From: a virus | Reading direction: 5' to 3' (one strand) | Virus record (IMG/VR): IMGVR_UViG_3300007276_000217 | Span: 1 to 28,400 of that record | Length of the DNA: 28,400 nucleotides | Shown: in pieces, positions 13,845-23,535 of the stretch | Layout: every line of letters starts with the position of its first letter | Position numbering within the stretch: position 1 is the stretch's first letter | Translations under genes and position numbers: made by a program | The notes under the pieces: generated by a model | Seen by the model: the letters and a program-made list of their open reading frames with translations, nothing else | Told to the model about the DNA's origin: nothing | The model's database searches: none

Positions 13845-16583
13845 ATGGAAACAAAAACATTTTTAAAGAGGGTACTAGGTGACGATGGCTTTTACTGCGT
13901 ATGTGCTTTTAGCGATGAGCGTAGGATACAGAAGCTATACCCCTCAATAGATGCAGTTGTAGATGCGTCTAAAGACCTAGATGAACAAGGGTTTGATATA
14001 TACTTCGGGCTGTCTACATTTGAGACAGGTCAGTCACGTAAAGCAGATAACGTAAAGAACATTAGGTCATTCTTTCTTGACCTAGATTGTGGGCCGAGTA
14101 AGGAATACCCTACTCAAAAGGACGCGCTGACAGACCTGGTTCGGTTTTGTAAGACGCTATCTTTACCTAAACCTGTTATGGTGAGTTCTGGTAACGGAGT
14201 GCACGTGTACTGGCTGTTGTCAGAATCAGTGGTGGTTGACGATTGGCTACCTGTAGCAACGCGCCTAAAAAAGTTATGTGCAGATCATAAATTATTGGCT
14301 GACCCTGTAGTCACAGCCGATGTTGCTAGGATACTACGCGTACCAAACACACATAACTACAAGAACGGGGTCGCCAAGGACGTAAGTTTTATTGGTACAC
14401 CAACTAATGATCTGATAGACTTTGATCAGTTTTCCGAGTTGCTTGGTGGGGATAGTATACCCGTGCCGAAGACAATGACACCTAACTCTGTAGCTTCTTT
14501 ATTCATGGATAACTCTGATACTGAGTTTAAGATTATACTATCTAAGACTGTAAAGGGTAATGGATGTGAGCAGATAAAGAATATAATACAGAACAGAGAA
14601 TCTGTAAGCGAACCCATGTGGAGAGCAGGGCTATCTATAGCAAAGTTCTGTGCTGATAGCGATAAAGCCATAGAACTTATGTCTAAAGGACACGAAGGTT
14701 ATGATGAGAAGTTAACAGAAGAAAAGGTGGCTGGTATAATAAAGCCGTACAAGTGTGAAAGATTTGAGGAATATAACCCTGATGGCTGTACAAACTGTAA
14801 ACATAAGGGCAAGATAAAATCTCCTATATCATTAGGTCGTGTAATAAAACAAGCGCCGAGCGTTCCAGATATACCAGACTACCCCGCACCGTATTTTAGG
14901 GGTGCTAACGGCGGTATATATGTAAGCGTTAAAGGTGTTGATGGGGAGGAAGAACATAGGCAGATATACCATAACGACCTATATGTTGTTAGGAGGCTTA
15001 GAGATGTAGAGCTTGGAGAGGCTATCGTTATGCGGTTACATCTCCCAAAAGACGGAGTTAGGGAGTTTACAGTACCACTTACAGCGGTAACATCCAAAGA
15101 AGAACTACGTAAACAATTGTCTATGCAAGGCATAGCGATAGCGAGGATGGATGAATTAATGCAGTATACAACAACATGGGTAAACGAACTACAATCCCAG
15201 AGCGAAGCTGATGAAGCGCACAGACAGTTCGGTTGGTCGAATGACGAATGTAAATCTTTTGTACTTGGTAACCAAGAGATATTTAAAGACAGGGTGGACT
15301 TTAACCCACCATCCTCTCAAACTATAGGGTTGTTTCCATCCTTTGAGCCGAAGGGTTCTTTAGAGGGGTGGAAGGAAGCGATAAACTTCTACAACCGAGA
15401 CGGCTTTGAGTTACATCAATTTGTGGTGGGAACGTCGTTTGGCTCTCCTCTTATGCAGTTCTTACCAATACATTGTGCAGGATTGCATATATACAGTAAA
15501 GAATCAGGTGTAGGCAAGACAACTGCAATGGAAGCGGGGGTATCTGTATGGGGTAGCCCTGATGATTTAATTATCCATGAGAGAGATACGTTTAACACAA
15601 AGATGAACCGTGGCGAGGTGTACCATAACTTACCTCTGTACATGGACGAACTTACCAACACACACGGTAAGGAGTTATCAAACCTTGCCTACCAGCTTAC
15701 AGGTGGCCGCCAACGAGGGCGGATGTCTGCTAATAGCAATACTGAACGTGCTCGTGGAGACGCATGGAAGCTACTCGCCGTAACGACAGGTAATACAAGT
15801 ATTGTAGAGCGGATTAGTATGATAAAGGCTATGCCAAAAGCAGAAGCTCAAAGAATACTAGAATGCAGAGTTAGCCGTATACATTTTGAAACTAAAGAAG
15901 AGACTGACTCTTTCAGCTCTGCCATACAGAACAACTATGGGCACGCTGGTAAGGTGTACATTCAGTACATTATGAGTAACTTAGATGCAGTTATTAAGCT
16001 CCTTGAAGAAGTACAGGAGATTGTAGATCGTAAGGCGCATTTGACTGCTGAAAATCGTTATTGGTCTGTCCTCGCAACCTCGACTATTGTAGGTTTGATA
16101 ATGGCAAAACGCGCGGGGCTTATCCAGTATGATACGTCAAAGGTCTTTTCGTGGATTATAGAACGATTAAAAGAGAACAAGCGGCAGGTTGCGGATATGA
16201 GTATATCTGTGGAAGAAACCTTGAATGACTACATACATGAGCATTGGAGCAACGTGCTGTGGATTAAAAGTACTGATGATCTACGGAAACAGGAGGGAGA
16301 TATTGTATCGCTCGTAATACCAGAAGCACTCCCAAGGGGTAAGCTAGTTGCACGATATGAGACAGATCTAAAACGTGTGTACCTAATACCCAAACCATTG
16401 AAGGCGTGGTGTGGAGAACAACAGATAAACTACAATTCTTTTATACATGATCTTAAAACAAAATTAGGAGCGACAAGCACTAAGATGCGCTTGAGTAAGG
16501 GTACACACATGAACTTACCTGTGACTCACGTTGTAGCTGTGGATTGTTCGATAGAGAATGAAAATAAGACAGGGAATACTTAA
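13845..16583 (+). CDS. Primase-helicase: AEP-like primase fused to DUF927-type ATPase
   Basis: A 912-residue fusion. The N-terminal primase-like domain shows FFLDLD (about 76-81), SGNGVHVYW (115-123) and ADVARILRVPNTHN (158-171), the acidic/His/acidic series of RepB- or AEP-type primases. A Cys cluster (YKCERF ... GCTNCKH, about 305-325) may bind zinc. The C-terminal part is a helicase-type ATPase of the DUF927 kind, with Walker A ESGVGKTT (about 550-557) and Walker B LPLYMDEL (about 594-601), followed by GGRQRGRMSANS and a sensor-like VTTGN. It would prime and unwind at the phage fork. I start at ATG 13845, five bases after GGTGGA. An in-frame GTG at 13836 is possible but overlaps that site. 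Confidence 0.9.
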   Translation: METKTFLKRVLGDDGFYCVCAFSDERRIQKLYPSIDAVVDASKDLDEQGFDIYFGLSTFETGQSRKADNVKNIRSFFLDLDCGPSKEYPTQKDALTDLVRFCKTLSLPKPVMVSSGNGVHVYWLLSESVVVDDWLPVATRLKKLCADHKLLADPVVTADVARILRVPNTHNYKNGVAKDVSFIGTPTNDLIDFDQFSELLGGDSIPVPKTMTPNSVASLFMDNSDTEFKIILSKTVKGNGCEQIKNIIQNRESVSEPMWRAGLSIAKFCADSDKAIELMSKGHEGYDEKLTEEKVAGIIKPYKCERFEEYNPDGCTNCKHKGKIKSPISLGRVIKQAPSVPDIPDYPAPYFRGANGGIYVSVKGVDGEEEHRQIYHNDLYVVRRLRDVELGEAIVMRLHLPKDGVREFTVPLTAVTSKEELRKQLSMQGIAIARMDELMQYTTTWVNELQSQSEADEAHRQFGWSNDECKSFVLGNQEIFKDRVDFNPPSSQTIGLFPSFEPKGSLEGWKEAINFYNRDGFELHQFVVGTSFGSPLMQFLPIHCAGLHIYSKESGVGKTTAMEAGVSVWGSPDDLIIHERDTFNTKMNRGEVYHNLPLYMDELTNTHGKELSNLAYQLTGGRQRGRMSANSNTERARGDAWKLLAVTTGNTSIVERISMIKAMPKAEAQRILECRVSRIHFETKEETDSFSSAIQNNYGHAGKVYIQYIMSNLDAVIKLLEEVQEIVDRKAHLTAENRYWSVLATSTIVGLIMAKRAGLIQYDTSKVFSWIIERLKENKRQVADMSISVEETLNDYIHEHWSNVLWIKSTDDLRKQEGDIVSLVIPEALPRGKLVARYETDLKRVYLIPKPLKAWCGEQQINYNSFIHDLKTKLGATSTKMRLSKGTHMNLPVTHVVAVDCSIENENKTGNT

Positions 16584-16791
16584 GACGGATGATCTGAGCC
16601 CTGATGGAGTACGGATTATAGTCAATTGGGATAACATGGTAACAAGTGCCTCTGTGTTTATCTTGTGTGTAAACACCCAGGTGGCGATAGAGCAAGCAAA
16701 GAAAATAACAACTGCGAAGGGTTGGCAGACTGAAAGTCAAGTCAGAGTAGAGGACGGAAAATTAGGGGTTCGCATATGGAGAACTGTGTGA
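16558..16791 (+). CDS. Small conserved phage protein
   Basis: A 77-residue protein overlapping the end of the primase gene by 26 bases. Its layout is short beta strands with NWDNMVTSASVFILCVNT, a helix, then GWQTESQVRVEDGKLGVRIWRTV. This resembles small uncharacterised proteins found at the end of phage replication clusters; the description is from memory. The ribosome-binding site is weak (ATAGAG), so translation may depend on coupling to the primase. It is the last + strand gene before the convergent junction. Confidence 0.65.
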   Translation: MKIRQGILKTDDLSPDGVRIIVNWDNMVTSASVFILCVNTQVAIEQAKKITTAKGWQTESQVRVEDGKLGVRIWRTV

Positions 16792-16825
16792 TATAGGGGG
16801 GTGGACAGAAACAACTGTCAACTCT

Positions 16826-16839
16826 CCGCCTCAACTAGG
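16826..16839 (+). repeat. Shared spacer motif, copy C
   Basis: CCGCCTCAACTAGG in the terminal spacer matches CCGCCACGACTAGG in element B (13764-13777) and CCGCCGCAACAAGA in element A (7054-7067) without gaps; consensus CCGCCNCRACWAGR. It lies directly against the terminator. Its CCGCC can also pair with GGCGG (16860-16864), the terminator's 3' arm, giving a possible competing fold. Confidence 0.55.
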
Positions 16840-16873
16840 CCGCTCGTGCTACAAACGCGGGCGGTTTTTTTTT
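16840..16873 (+). terminator. Intrinsic terminator of the replication module
   Basis: A 9-bp stem (16840-16848 with 16856-16864, two G-T wobbles) with loop CTACAAA is followed by nine T (16865-16873). It ends rightward transcription at the convergent junction. The T-run overlaps the stop codon of the - strand giant gene. On the - strand the hairpin has no following T-run, so it is not a clean terminator for that side. Confidence 0.9.
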
Positions 16874-19800
16874 AATCAAACAACTGTAATCCTTGATCCC
16901 AATCGTTACGGCTATCTTCTAAAGTCTCTCGCATCAATGGGTTCAAGCGAATACCATTGTACATCTCTAAAGATGTCTTTGCATGTTGTTTCATAGAACG
17001 ATCAATAGTCTCAGAAGTAATCGCTGCCTCTCTATGTTTTCTACTAAACTCACGCATATCTTTTCTTATTTCCCGCATACCATAAAAATCACCAAAACGT
17101 TTGGCAACGTAATATTGTTTTAATAATTTAGAACGTTTTCTACTTATAGCGGTATCTATACCTTTAACTATATTGTTTCGTTCTTGTTCCAACATGTACC
17201 CAGTAGGGGCAAATCCAAGAAACTGTCCTGCACTTTCAAGTACATTTACATCATCATATATAATATCACCACGCCTAGATTTGTACCCACCTTCTACGGA
17301 TATACGACCTATAAGTGGGAAAGCTTTATACATATTTGCTACACCTGCAGGTAAAAGGCTCTCCACGCCACGCATTAATTCGCCTTGATATAAATCTTTT
17401 GCACCCCGTTGTATCCTCTTCGCGCTACTTAGAGCAGGGCCGCCAAGGTGAAATCCTATTAGACCTTCTAAGTCACTGTTTCTGTCAAACTTGTTTTCTT
17501 GTAATAACAGACCTGTCAATCTTATACGGTTAGATGGGTCAATACCTGTCATAGCAGGAACACCTTTATACCAACCCTCTCCTATTGTTTTGCGTACAAC
17601 AGTGTCAAAATCATCATCGTCTTCACCTGCAATAAGTAAATTGTAAAGTACGCTTACTGCACCATAGATGGGTACGCCGTGAACCCCCGCAAAGAACAAC
17701 GACGTACCAAAGACACCTGCAAGTTGTTTTCTCGCAATGGATCTCTCTTTAGCGCTCATGTCAGTATCTGTCGCGGCTTTAAAAGACTTAAACATGGTGT
17801 AATACATTTGAAGCCCATAACTTTTATACATAAAGGCAACTCTTCCTAAACTTCTTTGTGTAAGTCTTGGAGCTGTCTCAAGCACTGCGCCACCATTGGT
17901 CTCTTGCGCTTGGCGTATTGCCTCTTTAGCGGCGGCTGTTTTCTGTTCTGTTGTAGCGTTTTTATTTTTACCCATTAATCTTGCGAGCTCTAACTTATAC
18001 CCAGCAAATATTGTAGTTTGGCGGTTAAAACGTTCTGCGTGGTTAAAGAAAAAAGCCGACACTGAAGATACAGTATCAAATTTTGAACTTGTTCGACCCG
18101 ACTCATCGAGCCCTAAAGCATCTTTTAAGAATGATGTAGTTAACAATCCTCGCTCCGCCGCCATTTGCACAACGGGTTTTATAAGCTCAAATTCTGCTTT
18201 AAGATTTTTAGGTACATCACTTTTTACTGTATAGTCGCCCTGCTCGTTTATATCATAGAATGATAACACATTGTTTTTTGCTGCTGTAACAAGTTTACCC
18301 GCAGTTGTAATGTCTGACATAGTTTCTTTGTACCCATACCTAGCACCTAAATACGGCATAACAAACAAAGGTACTTGAGATAAGTTAACTATGGCAGAGG
18401 ATACATTAAACCCAATAGTGTATATAAAAGCAAATTGATTAGTTAATTTAATTAGGGGTTCACTTGGAGGGTTACGTGCAAAAGAACCTCTTAATAGTAA
18501 TTCGTCTCTTACACTAATAAACGATGCGGTCAGAGCTTCAGAACCTTTACCTACAAAACTTTTAGCTTTCATTGCTGCAGGGTCAGGCGTTCCTAAATCA
18601 TATATTTGTTTTTCTATGTCTTGAATAATTTTACCGTGCACTAAACGCTCAGTCTGCCGCCCTAAGTCATAAGATTTTATACGGAAGGCCGCTAGAGAAT
18701 CTTCTATAAAACCTTCAAACCCTTTACGTTTTTGAAAAGACTTGGCAAAAGAAGTTTCAGGCAGAGTGTTAATAAACAACTGAACAATTTCTCTTTGTAC
18801 ATTAGGATCAATCTTGTTTGCTTTTAACGCGTCTAATGTTTTACCTACAAACGAAAATGAAGGGGCGTTCTCAAAATGTTTAACATTAAAATCACCATCG
18901 TCGGTTTTAACTTTTTCAAACTTATCATCTTTTCTTATCTCTGACGCCGCTCTATCTCTTTCGTTTCTAGTACTAAACATACGTACCACGTAAGAAGGAC
19001 TAGCCTCAGACTCTGGCGCTTGGTTTACGTTTTTATAGGAATACGTTAGTTTGTATCTACCTTCACGAGTAAGAGGAAAGTATACAGCTAAAGTGTTAGC
19101 TTTAAATATTTTTTTATACACACTACTTTTTAGTTTTTTAGATGCTTCTGGGTCACCTGCTAATGCAGCGTCTATGCGACCAAAAACAACATCTTTTAAT
19201 TTTTCATACATGTTTCTATAGGTGTCACGTAACTCAGTGTATTGTGCCAGCAACTTAGCCTTATCTGCGGTAGGTAGTTTATTTAATTCTTTTTGTTGTA
19301 GTTCCCATACATCCATTTTTTCAGATTCAGGGTTAAGTTTTTCTGCTTCATATTTAGGGTCTGCAAACTTACTATACTCTGCATCCCTATCTTTTTTAGT
19401 TTTAAAGGATTTAGTTTTTAAGTCTCCTTTGTTATTTAAGTACTCTAACTTATATCTAAGGTACTGTGCCTCAGCATCGGCCTTTGAAAGAAGCGGGTCT
19501 ACTTGGTTTATTGTACTTCCGTACTCTGAACTGTAAATAAGTTTGTCCATTACTTCTTTAAGCTTAGGGCTATCTTTAGAAAACTTAGCGAGTTTAGTCA
19601 TTATTATATCTAATCTAGCATCTGACCCCATCATAGCGCCACGTTGACCTTCTATCGCTTCATGTAAGGTTCTAGGTAAATTACCGAACCCAGCTTTTTC
19701 TGCTACATCTGCTAGGGCTTGCGTACCTAGTAACTTTAAAATAATACGTCTAGCATTCTCTTTTAAGTCTACTAGAATACCTATAAATTGATCTGCAAAA

Positions 19801-22800
19801 TTTTGTGCGCTTGGGGTGCTGTTAATTTTTTTCTGTATAGTATCAAACGCTTTTGCTACCGAGTTTACACCCTCTGCAGTTGCGTTTAATTTTAACATGT
19901 CTGCGTTTCTATACTCAGGTGCAGGAGCTATGAGAGCGTCAAACATACTGTTACCTTGTACCAGTGTATCTATCATAGAGAATACATCTAAACCCTTAAG
20001 AGATTCGTTTATATTAGGTATATAAGTTAGTGATACTGGAGATACGCCCACTAACTTACGAGCAAAGTTTGCTATTATATTCATAAATCTACGGTATACA
20101 CTTACGGGTTCACCTTGAACATTTATTGATGCCAGTGTTGCTTGAAACTCTGGGTTACTCATAGCTTCAGAAACAAACTCATCTAAATTTTTAGCGCCGT
20201 AAGCAGTGGGTATTAAATCCTTAACGCTTTTAAATAACGTGTTAAGCTGTGCTGTCGTAGGATTAGATTTATTTTCTAAGTTAGCCGATACAACCGCGTG
20301 TAACATTTCATGTAGTAACGTGTGCGTGTTTAAACCCTCTGTTGTATTTAAACTTATAGTGTTTGTCTTAGGGTCAAATATACCTGCGGAGTCTAAACCT
20401 TTTACCGTTTTAAGTTTTGTAGTACCTATGTTATCAGCAAGCACGTTTGCTAATGCACTAACGCGTGTACTTTGGCTAGTAATTGCTAACCCTTCAAGTG
20501 CGCTCTTAAGGTTACCTGCTAACAACAACTGTACAATCGTAGGGTGCATAGGAGTATCTAAGTTTGATACCGCGTCTAAAGGTAATTTTTTAAACTGTTC
20601 TCTATTAGCTTCGGCAAGTGTTTCTTTAGCTGCCCGTATTTTTGTACCTGTATTTGGGTCACTTGAAGAGTACGATACTTTAAGTCCTGTAAACCATTCT
20701 TGAGCGCCTTTAGATAAATTTTCATTAACCCATTTTTCTATACGGAGAGCTGATTCTGTGCCCGTGCCTTGGAAATGTTTTTGGGCGTCTGTATCTGCTC
20801 CTTTACGTACACTGCTTGTACCTAAAACTAACTCATAAGCAGCGGCCTCTAACTGCTCTACAGGAAACGGTGACTTCTGTAACTGCTCTTGTACTTGAGA
20901 TAACGCGTTAACTTTATCATTTATTCTCTTTGGTATCTTTTTTGTTATAAAATCATCTAGTTTTTTTACATCTTGAGCGTTTAATTTACCGTCTGCGGTT
21001 GCTTTTTTTACTACGTCTGTACCTAAAGAAATATCTGAAGCTAGAGACAACCAACGTTTTATTTCTGGTTTAGCGTTTTCTTCAAAATATTTTATTGTGT
21101 TTTTTATGCTCGCTATAGATGTTTTTCTATCAACGCTTTTCCTTGCCGAAGCATCGAGCCCTGTTTGTTTGTCTTTAGCTGTTTTAGCTAACTTAACTGC
21201 AGCTTGTTTTTTTTCTGCTTCAGCCTCAATTACTTTATTTTTTGCCGCTCTATCTTTAGCTTTAGCTACATCTTTACCTGTTTTAATATCGGCAACTCGT
21301 CGATCTGCTTCAACTTTAGTTATTTCACCTGACTTATAGTTTTTTTCTACTACAGCGATATTAACTTGTTGGTTGCGAGTTAGTTCAGCAAGGCTAGTTT
21401 CTATTTCACCTTTAAAAATAACTTCATCTAATGCAGAGTCTGCATCGCTTTTTCTATCATTAACAGATCTAACGAAAGTGTCAGAGTCACCCACTCCGTC
21501 TTTTTTAGATGCATCAAATTCCTTGGCATCCTTATCGTCTGTCTTTGGTATATCAGCTTGAACGCCATCTCCACTTCTTCCTGCGTCAGTTTTTCTAATA
21601 TTTGCATCAGGTTTTTTCCTTCTTCTAGGGGGAAATAAGTCTCCTTGTGCTTCAGGTACATCTCTGAGATAGTTACTAATGTTTAATTTTGTTTGTTGAG
21701 CCACGTTTGCAGTATTCGCATGTTTTATAAGTTCTTGGCGTACAACAGGGTCAGATACACTTTTGTTTATTATACGTTTACGTATAGGGGCAGCGGCACG
21801 TATACCTAACTTAGCGAGCAACCCAGTTGTTATTGTACTAGGGTCTGTGGTCGGTTCTCTTGCGTCAATCCTCGCCTGTCTTTGTTTTTCTCCGTAGTTT
21901 GGCCCTAAACCAGGTAAACTATCCTGTACTTCTGTACGTTCTATTTCTGGGGAAAGAGCTAATTCTTCAGTTTTTTTAGCGTCTTCACGTTCTATTTCGT
22001 CTGTTTGTATTTTTTCTAAAGTCTTTTGGCGAGTTAAAGCACGATCAGCTTCGCTAAGTTGTTTTTCTTGTTTAGCGTCTCCTACGGCTGATAATAACGC
22101 TGAAGATAACGCTGTATCAGGTGCTCCAACTGCACTTTTTTCTAAGTCTGCGACGTTTGTTATAGGGGCTTGTAGTTCTTCACTAGGGCGATCTTTAAAG
22201 TCAAATTCTGTTTGTGTAGCACCATCTATATTTTTTCTATAGTTATCAATGTAATCAGATAAATATTTTGACGCCTCGGCAATAGGCATTTTAGTTTCTT
22301 TTACAAACCTATCTGCGGTTGCTGTTGATATAGTCCCTTTGCTATTAAGTTCTTTGTCTATATCACTCATTAATTCTGCTCTAGCATCACCAAAATCAAA
22401 TTCACTTTGGTCTTCTGTAGTAACAGTAATGGGTGTAGTACCCAGATCTGTGTCGTCGCCAAACAATTCACTTTGATCTTCTGTAGTAACAGTAATGGGT
22501 GTAGTACCTAAATCTGTGTCGTCGTCAAACAATTCACCTTGTACTGCAGGAGTTGTTTCTGTTATTTTTGTTGGATCTGAAATTTCGTCTGGTTCTGGTT
22601 TAGCGGCTCGTACATTACCTACGCCACCTATAGTACCACCAAGCATACCCGCTGCTACACCCGCGTCTATGTATTCACTTATAGCCTCGTCATTATCTAA
22701 AGACAGTCCAGCTTGAGCACGTTCGAGAACTTGTTGTCCTATCTCGGTGGGTACTTCTGCCGCTGCACCTCTGACTGACCCTTTGCCTATTCTTGTAAGT

Positions 22801-23522
22801 ATACCGCCTTGCTTCATTGCAGGTTTTGCAAAAAACCCCCCAACTAATAAACGGTCAACAATACCTTCTGCTACTGCTTGGGGTATTGCAGTTAAAAATG
22901 CTGCACCTTCACTTATTTCTGGTTTAAGTCCTTGCTCCACAGCTTCTTTTTGTCGTTGACGGTTCCAACCATAAAATAAAGGTAGCTGTGATAATGCGGC
23001 TGCACCTGCTCCGATAAGAGCCCCAGGTACACCTCCCCCAACAAGTGCGCCTGCTAATGCACCTGTGCCAATACCAATTCCCATAGGGACTGAAGACTCT
23101 GCTAAAGTTTCTCCAAAATAACTTGCCCCCGTACCAAGACCTTCTACATCTTGCCGCCTAGTTGCAAATGTTTCTGCGCGTTGTAGTTGCGCTTCGTTCT
23201 CTAACGCCATGTCAGCGCCGTATTCTTCAAGCCCCTCAAGCCCTAAAACACTACCTACTCCTTCTATGGCAGAGCCTACACCTTCTCCAGTTAAATCTAC
23301 GCTGCGACGAAACCCACGCTCAAGAGCATTACGATTAGCATTCTCATAATCCGCCGAAGCTTGCAAATAGTCTTCCATTGTATCTGTTTCGGGTACTGCG
23401 GGAGTCTGTTCAAGTGTTTGACTTAACTCTTGCAGCCCCGCCGCAACAGTATTCCACTGGTCGCTACCTTTTTTATCTTGATTATTGTTTATCCAAGTTG
23501 CTAGGTTCTCTATATCTGACAT
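16872..23522 (-). CDS. Giant polyvalent internal virion protein with HExxH metallopeptidase motif
   Basis: A 2216-residue protein, probably packaged and injected with the DNA. Residues 145-180 are a Gly/Ala-rich hydrophobic segment. Residues 320-660 look disordered and acidic, with two 22-residue tandem repeats (351-394). A charged coiled-coil region follows. HEMLH at 1071-1075, with a downstream DEFVSEA, forms a zinc metallopeptidase signature like those of polyvalent proteins. The C-terminal part has hydrophobic stretches near 1695-1727 and 1930-1965 and an FMYKSYGLQMYYTMF segment resembling large-polyvalent-protein domain LPD38. Five QxELF/QxEFDF-type peptides lie at 328, 350, 372, 437 and 626. 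An AAAGG precedes the ATG. Likely roles are membrane channel formation during ejection and processing of host targets. Confidence 0.85.
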   Translation of the reverse strand: MSDIENLATWINNNQDKKGSDQWNTVAAGLQELSQTLEQTPAVPETDTMEDYLQASADYENANRNALERGFRRSVDLTGEGVGSAIEGVGSVLGLEGLEEYGADMALENEAQLQRAETFATRRQDVEGLGTGASYFGETLAESSVPMGIGIGTGALAGALVGGGVPGALIGAGAAALSQLPLFYGWNRQRQKEAVEQGLKPEISEGAAFLTAIPQAVAEGIVDRLLVGGFFAKPAMKQGGILTRIGKGSVRGAAAEVPTEIGQQVLERAQAGLSLDNDEAISEYIDAGVAAGMLGGTIGGVGNVRAAKPEPDEISDPTKITETTPAVQGELFDDDTDLGTTPITVTTEDQSELFGDDTDLGTTPITVTTEDQSEFDFGDARAELMSDIDKELNSKGTISTATADRFVKETKMPIAEASKYLSDYIDNYRKNIDGATQTEFDFKDRPSEELQAPITNVADLEKSAVGAPDTALSSALLSAVGDAKQEKQLSEADRALTRQKTLEKIQTDEIEREDAKKTEELALSPEIERTEVQDSLPGLGPNYGEKQRQARIDAREPTTDPSTITTGLLAKLGIRAAAPIRKRIINKSVSDPVVRQELIKHANTANVAQQTKLNISNYLRDVPEAQGDLFPPRRRKKPDANIRKTDAGRSGDGVQADIPKTDDKDAKEFDASKKDGVGDSDTFVRSVNDRKSDADSALDEVIFKGEIETSLAELTRNQQVNIAVVEKNYKSGEITKVEADRRVADIKTGKDVAKAKDRAAKNKVIEAEAEKKQAAVKLAKTAKDKQTGLDASARKSVDRKTSIASIKNTIKYFEENAKPEIKRWLSLASDISLGTDVVKKATADGKLNAQDVKKLDDFITKKIPKRINDKVNALSQVQEQLQKSPFPVEQLEAAAYELVLGTSSVRKGADTDAQKHFQGTGTESALRIEKWVNENLSKGAQEWFTGLKVSYSSSDPNTGTKIRAAKETLAEANREQFKKLPLDAVSNLDTPMHPTIVQLLLAGNLKSALEGLAITSQSTRVSALANVLADNIGTTKLKTVKGLDSAGIFDPKTNTISLNTTEGLNTHTLLHEMLHAVVSANLENKSNPTTAQLNTLFKSVKDLIPTAYGAKNLDEFVSEAMSNPEFQATLASINVQGEPVSVYRRFMNIIANFARKLVGVSPVSLTYIPNINESLKGLDVFSMIDTLVQGNSMFDALIAPAPEYRNADMLKLNATAEGVNSVAKAFDTIQKKINSTPSAQNFADQFIGILVDLKENARRIILKLLGTQALADVAEKAGFGNLPRTLHEAIEGQRGAMMGSDARLDIIMTKLAKFSKDSPKLKEVMDKLIYSSEYGSTINQVDPLLSKADAEAQYLRYKLEYLNNKGDLKTKSFKTKKDRDAEYSKFADPKYEAEKLNPESEKMDVWELQQKELNKLPTADKAKLLAQYTELRDTYRNMYEKLKDVVFGRIDAALAGDPEASKKLKSSVYKKIFKANTLAVYFPLTREGRYKLTYSYKNVNQAPESEASPSYVVRMFSTRNERDRAASEIRKDDKFEKVKTDDGDFNVKHFENAPSFSFVGKTLDALKANKIDPNVQREIVQLFINTLPETSFAKSFQKRKGFEGFIEDSLAAFRIKSYDLGRQTERLVHGKIIQDIEKQIYDLGTPDPAAMKAKSFVGKGSEALTASFISVRDELLLRGSFARNPPSEPLIKLTNQFAFIYTIGFNVSSAIVNLSQVPLFVMPYLGARYGYKETMSDITTAGKLVTAAKNNVLSFYDINEQGDYTVKSDVPKNLKAEFELIKPVVQMAAERGLLTTSFLKDALGLDESGRTSSKFDTVSSVSAFFFNHAERFNRQTTIFAGYKLELARLMGKNKNATTEQKTAAAKEAIRQAQETNGGAVLETAPRLTQRSLGRVAFMYKSYGLQMYYTMFKSFKAATDTDMSAKERSIARKQLAGVFGTSLFFAGVHGVPIYGAVSVLYNLLIAGEDDDDFDTVVRKTIGEGWYKGVPAMTGIDPSNRIRLTGLLLQENKFDRNSDLEGLIGFHLGGPALSSAKRIQRGAKDLYQGELMRGVESLLPAGVANMYKAFPLIGRISVEGGYKSRRGDIIYDDVNVLESAGQFLGFAPTGYMLEQERNNIVKGIDTAISRKRSKLLKQYYVAKRFGDFYGMREIRKDMREFSRKHREAAITSETIDRSMKQHAKTSLEMYNGIRLNPLMRETLEDSRNDWDQGLQLFD
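22401..22532 (-). repeat. 66-base tandem duplication inside the giant virion gene
   Basis: Units 22401-22466 and 22467-22532 are near-identical at DNA level, with a handful of substitutions. They encode two 22-residue copies of an acidic DDTDLGTTPITVTTEDQSE-type repeat. The low divergence shows a fairly recent duplication, consistent with a flexible linker of variable length. Confidence 0.9.
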
Positions 23523-23535
23523 ATAAATTTAACCT

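Noticed and set aside
20206-20703. 165-codon + strand frame, and similar frames at 17896, 21097 and 22495
   Set aside because: All are antisense shadows of the 2216-residue giant gene, hydrophobic Ser/Leu-rich and without translation signals.
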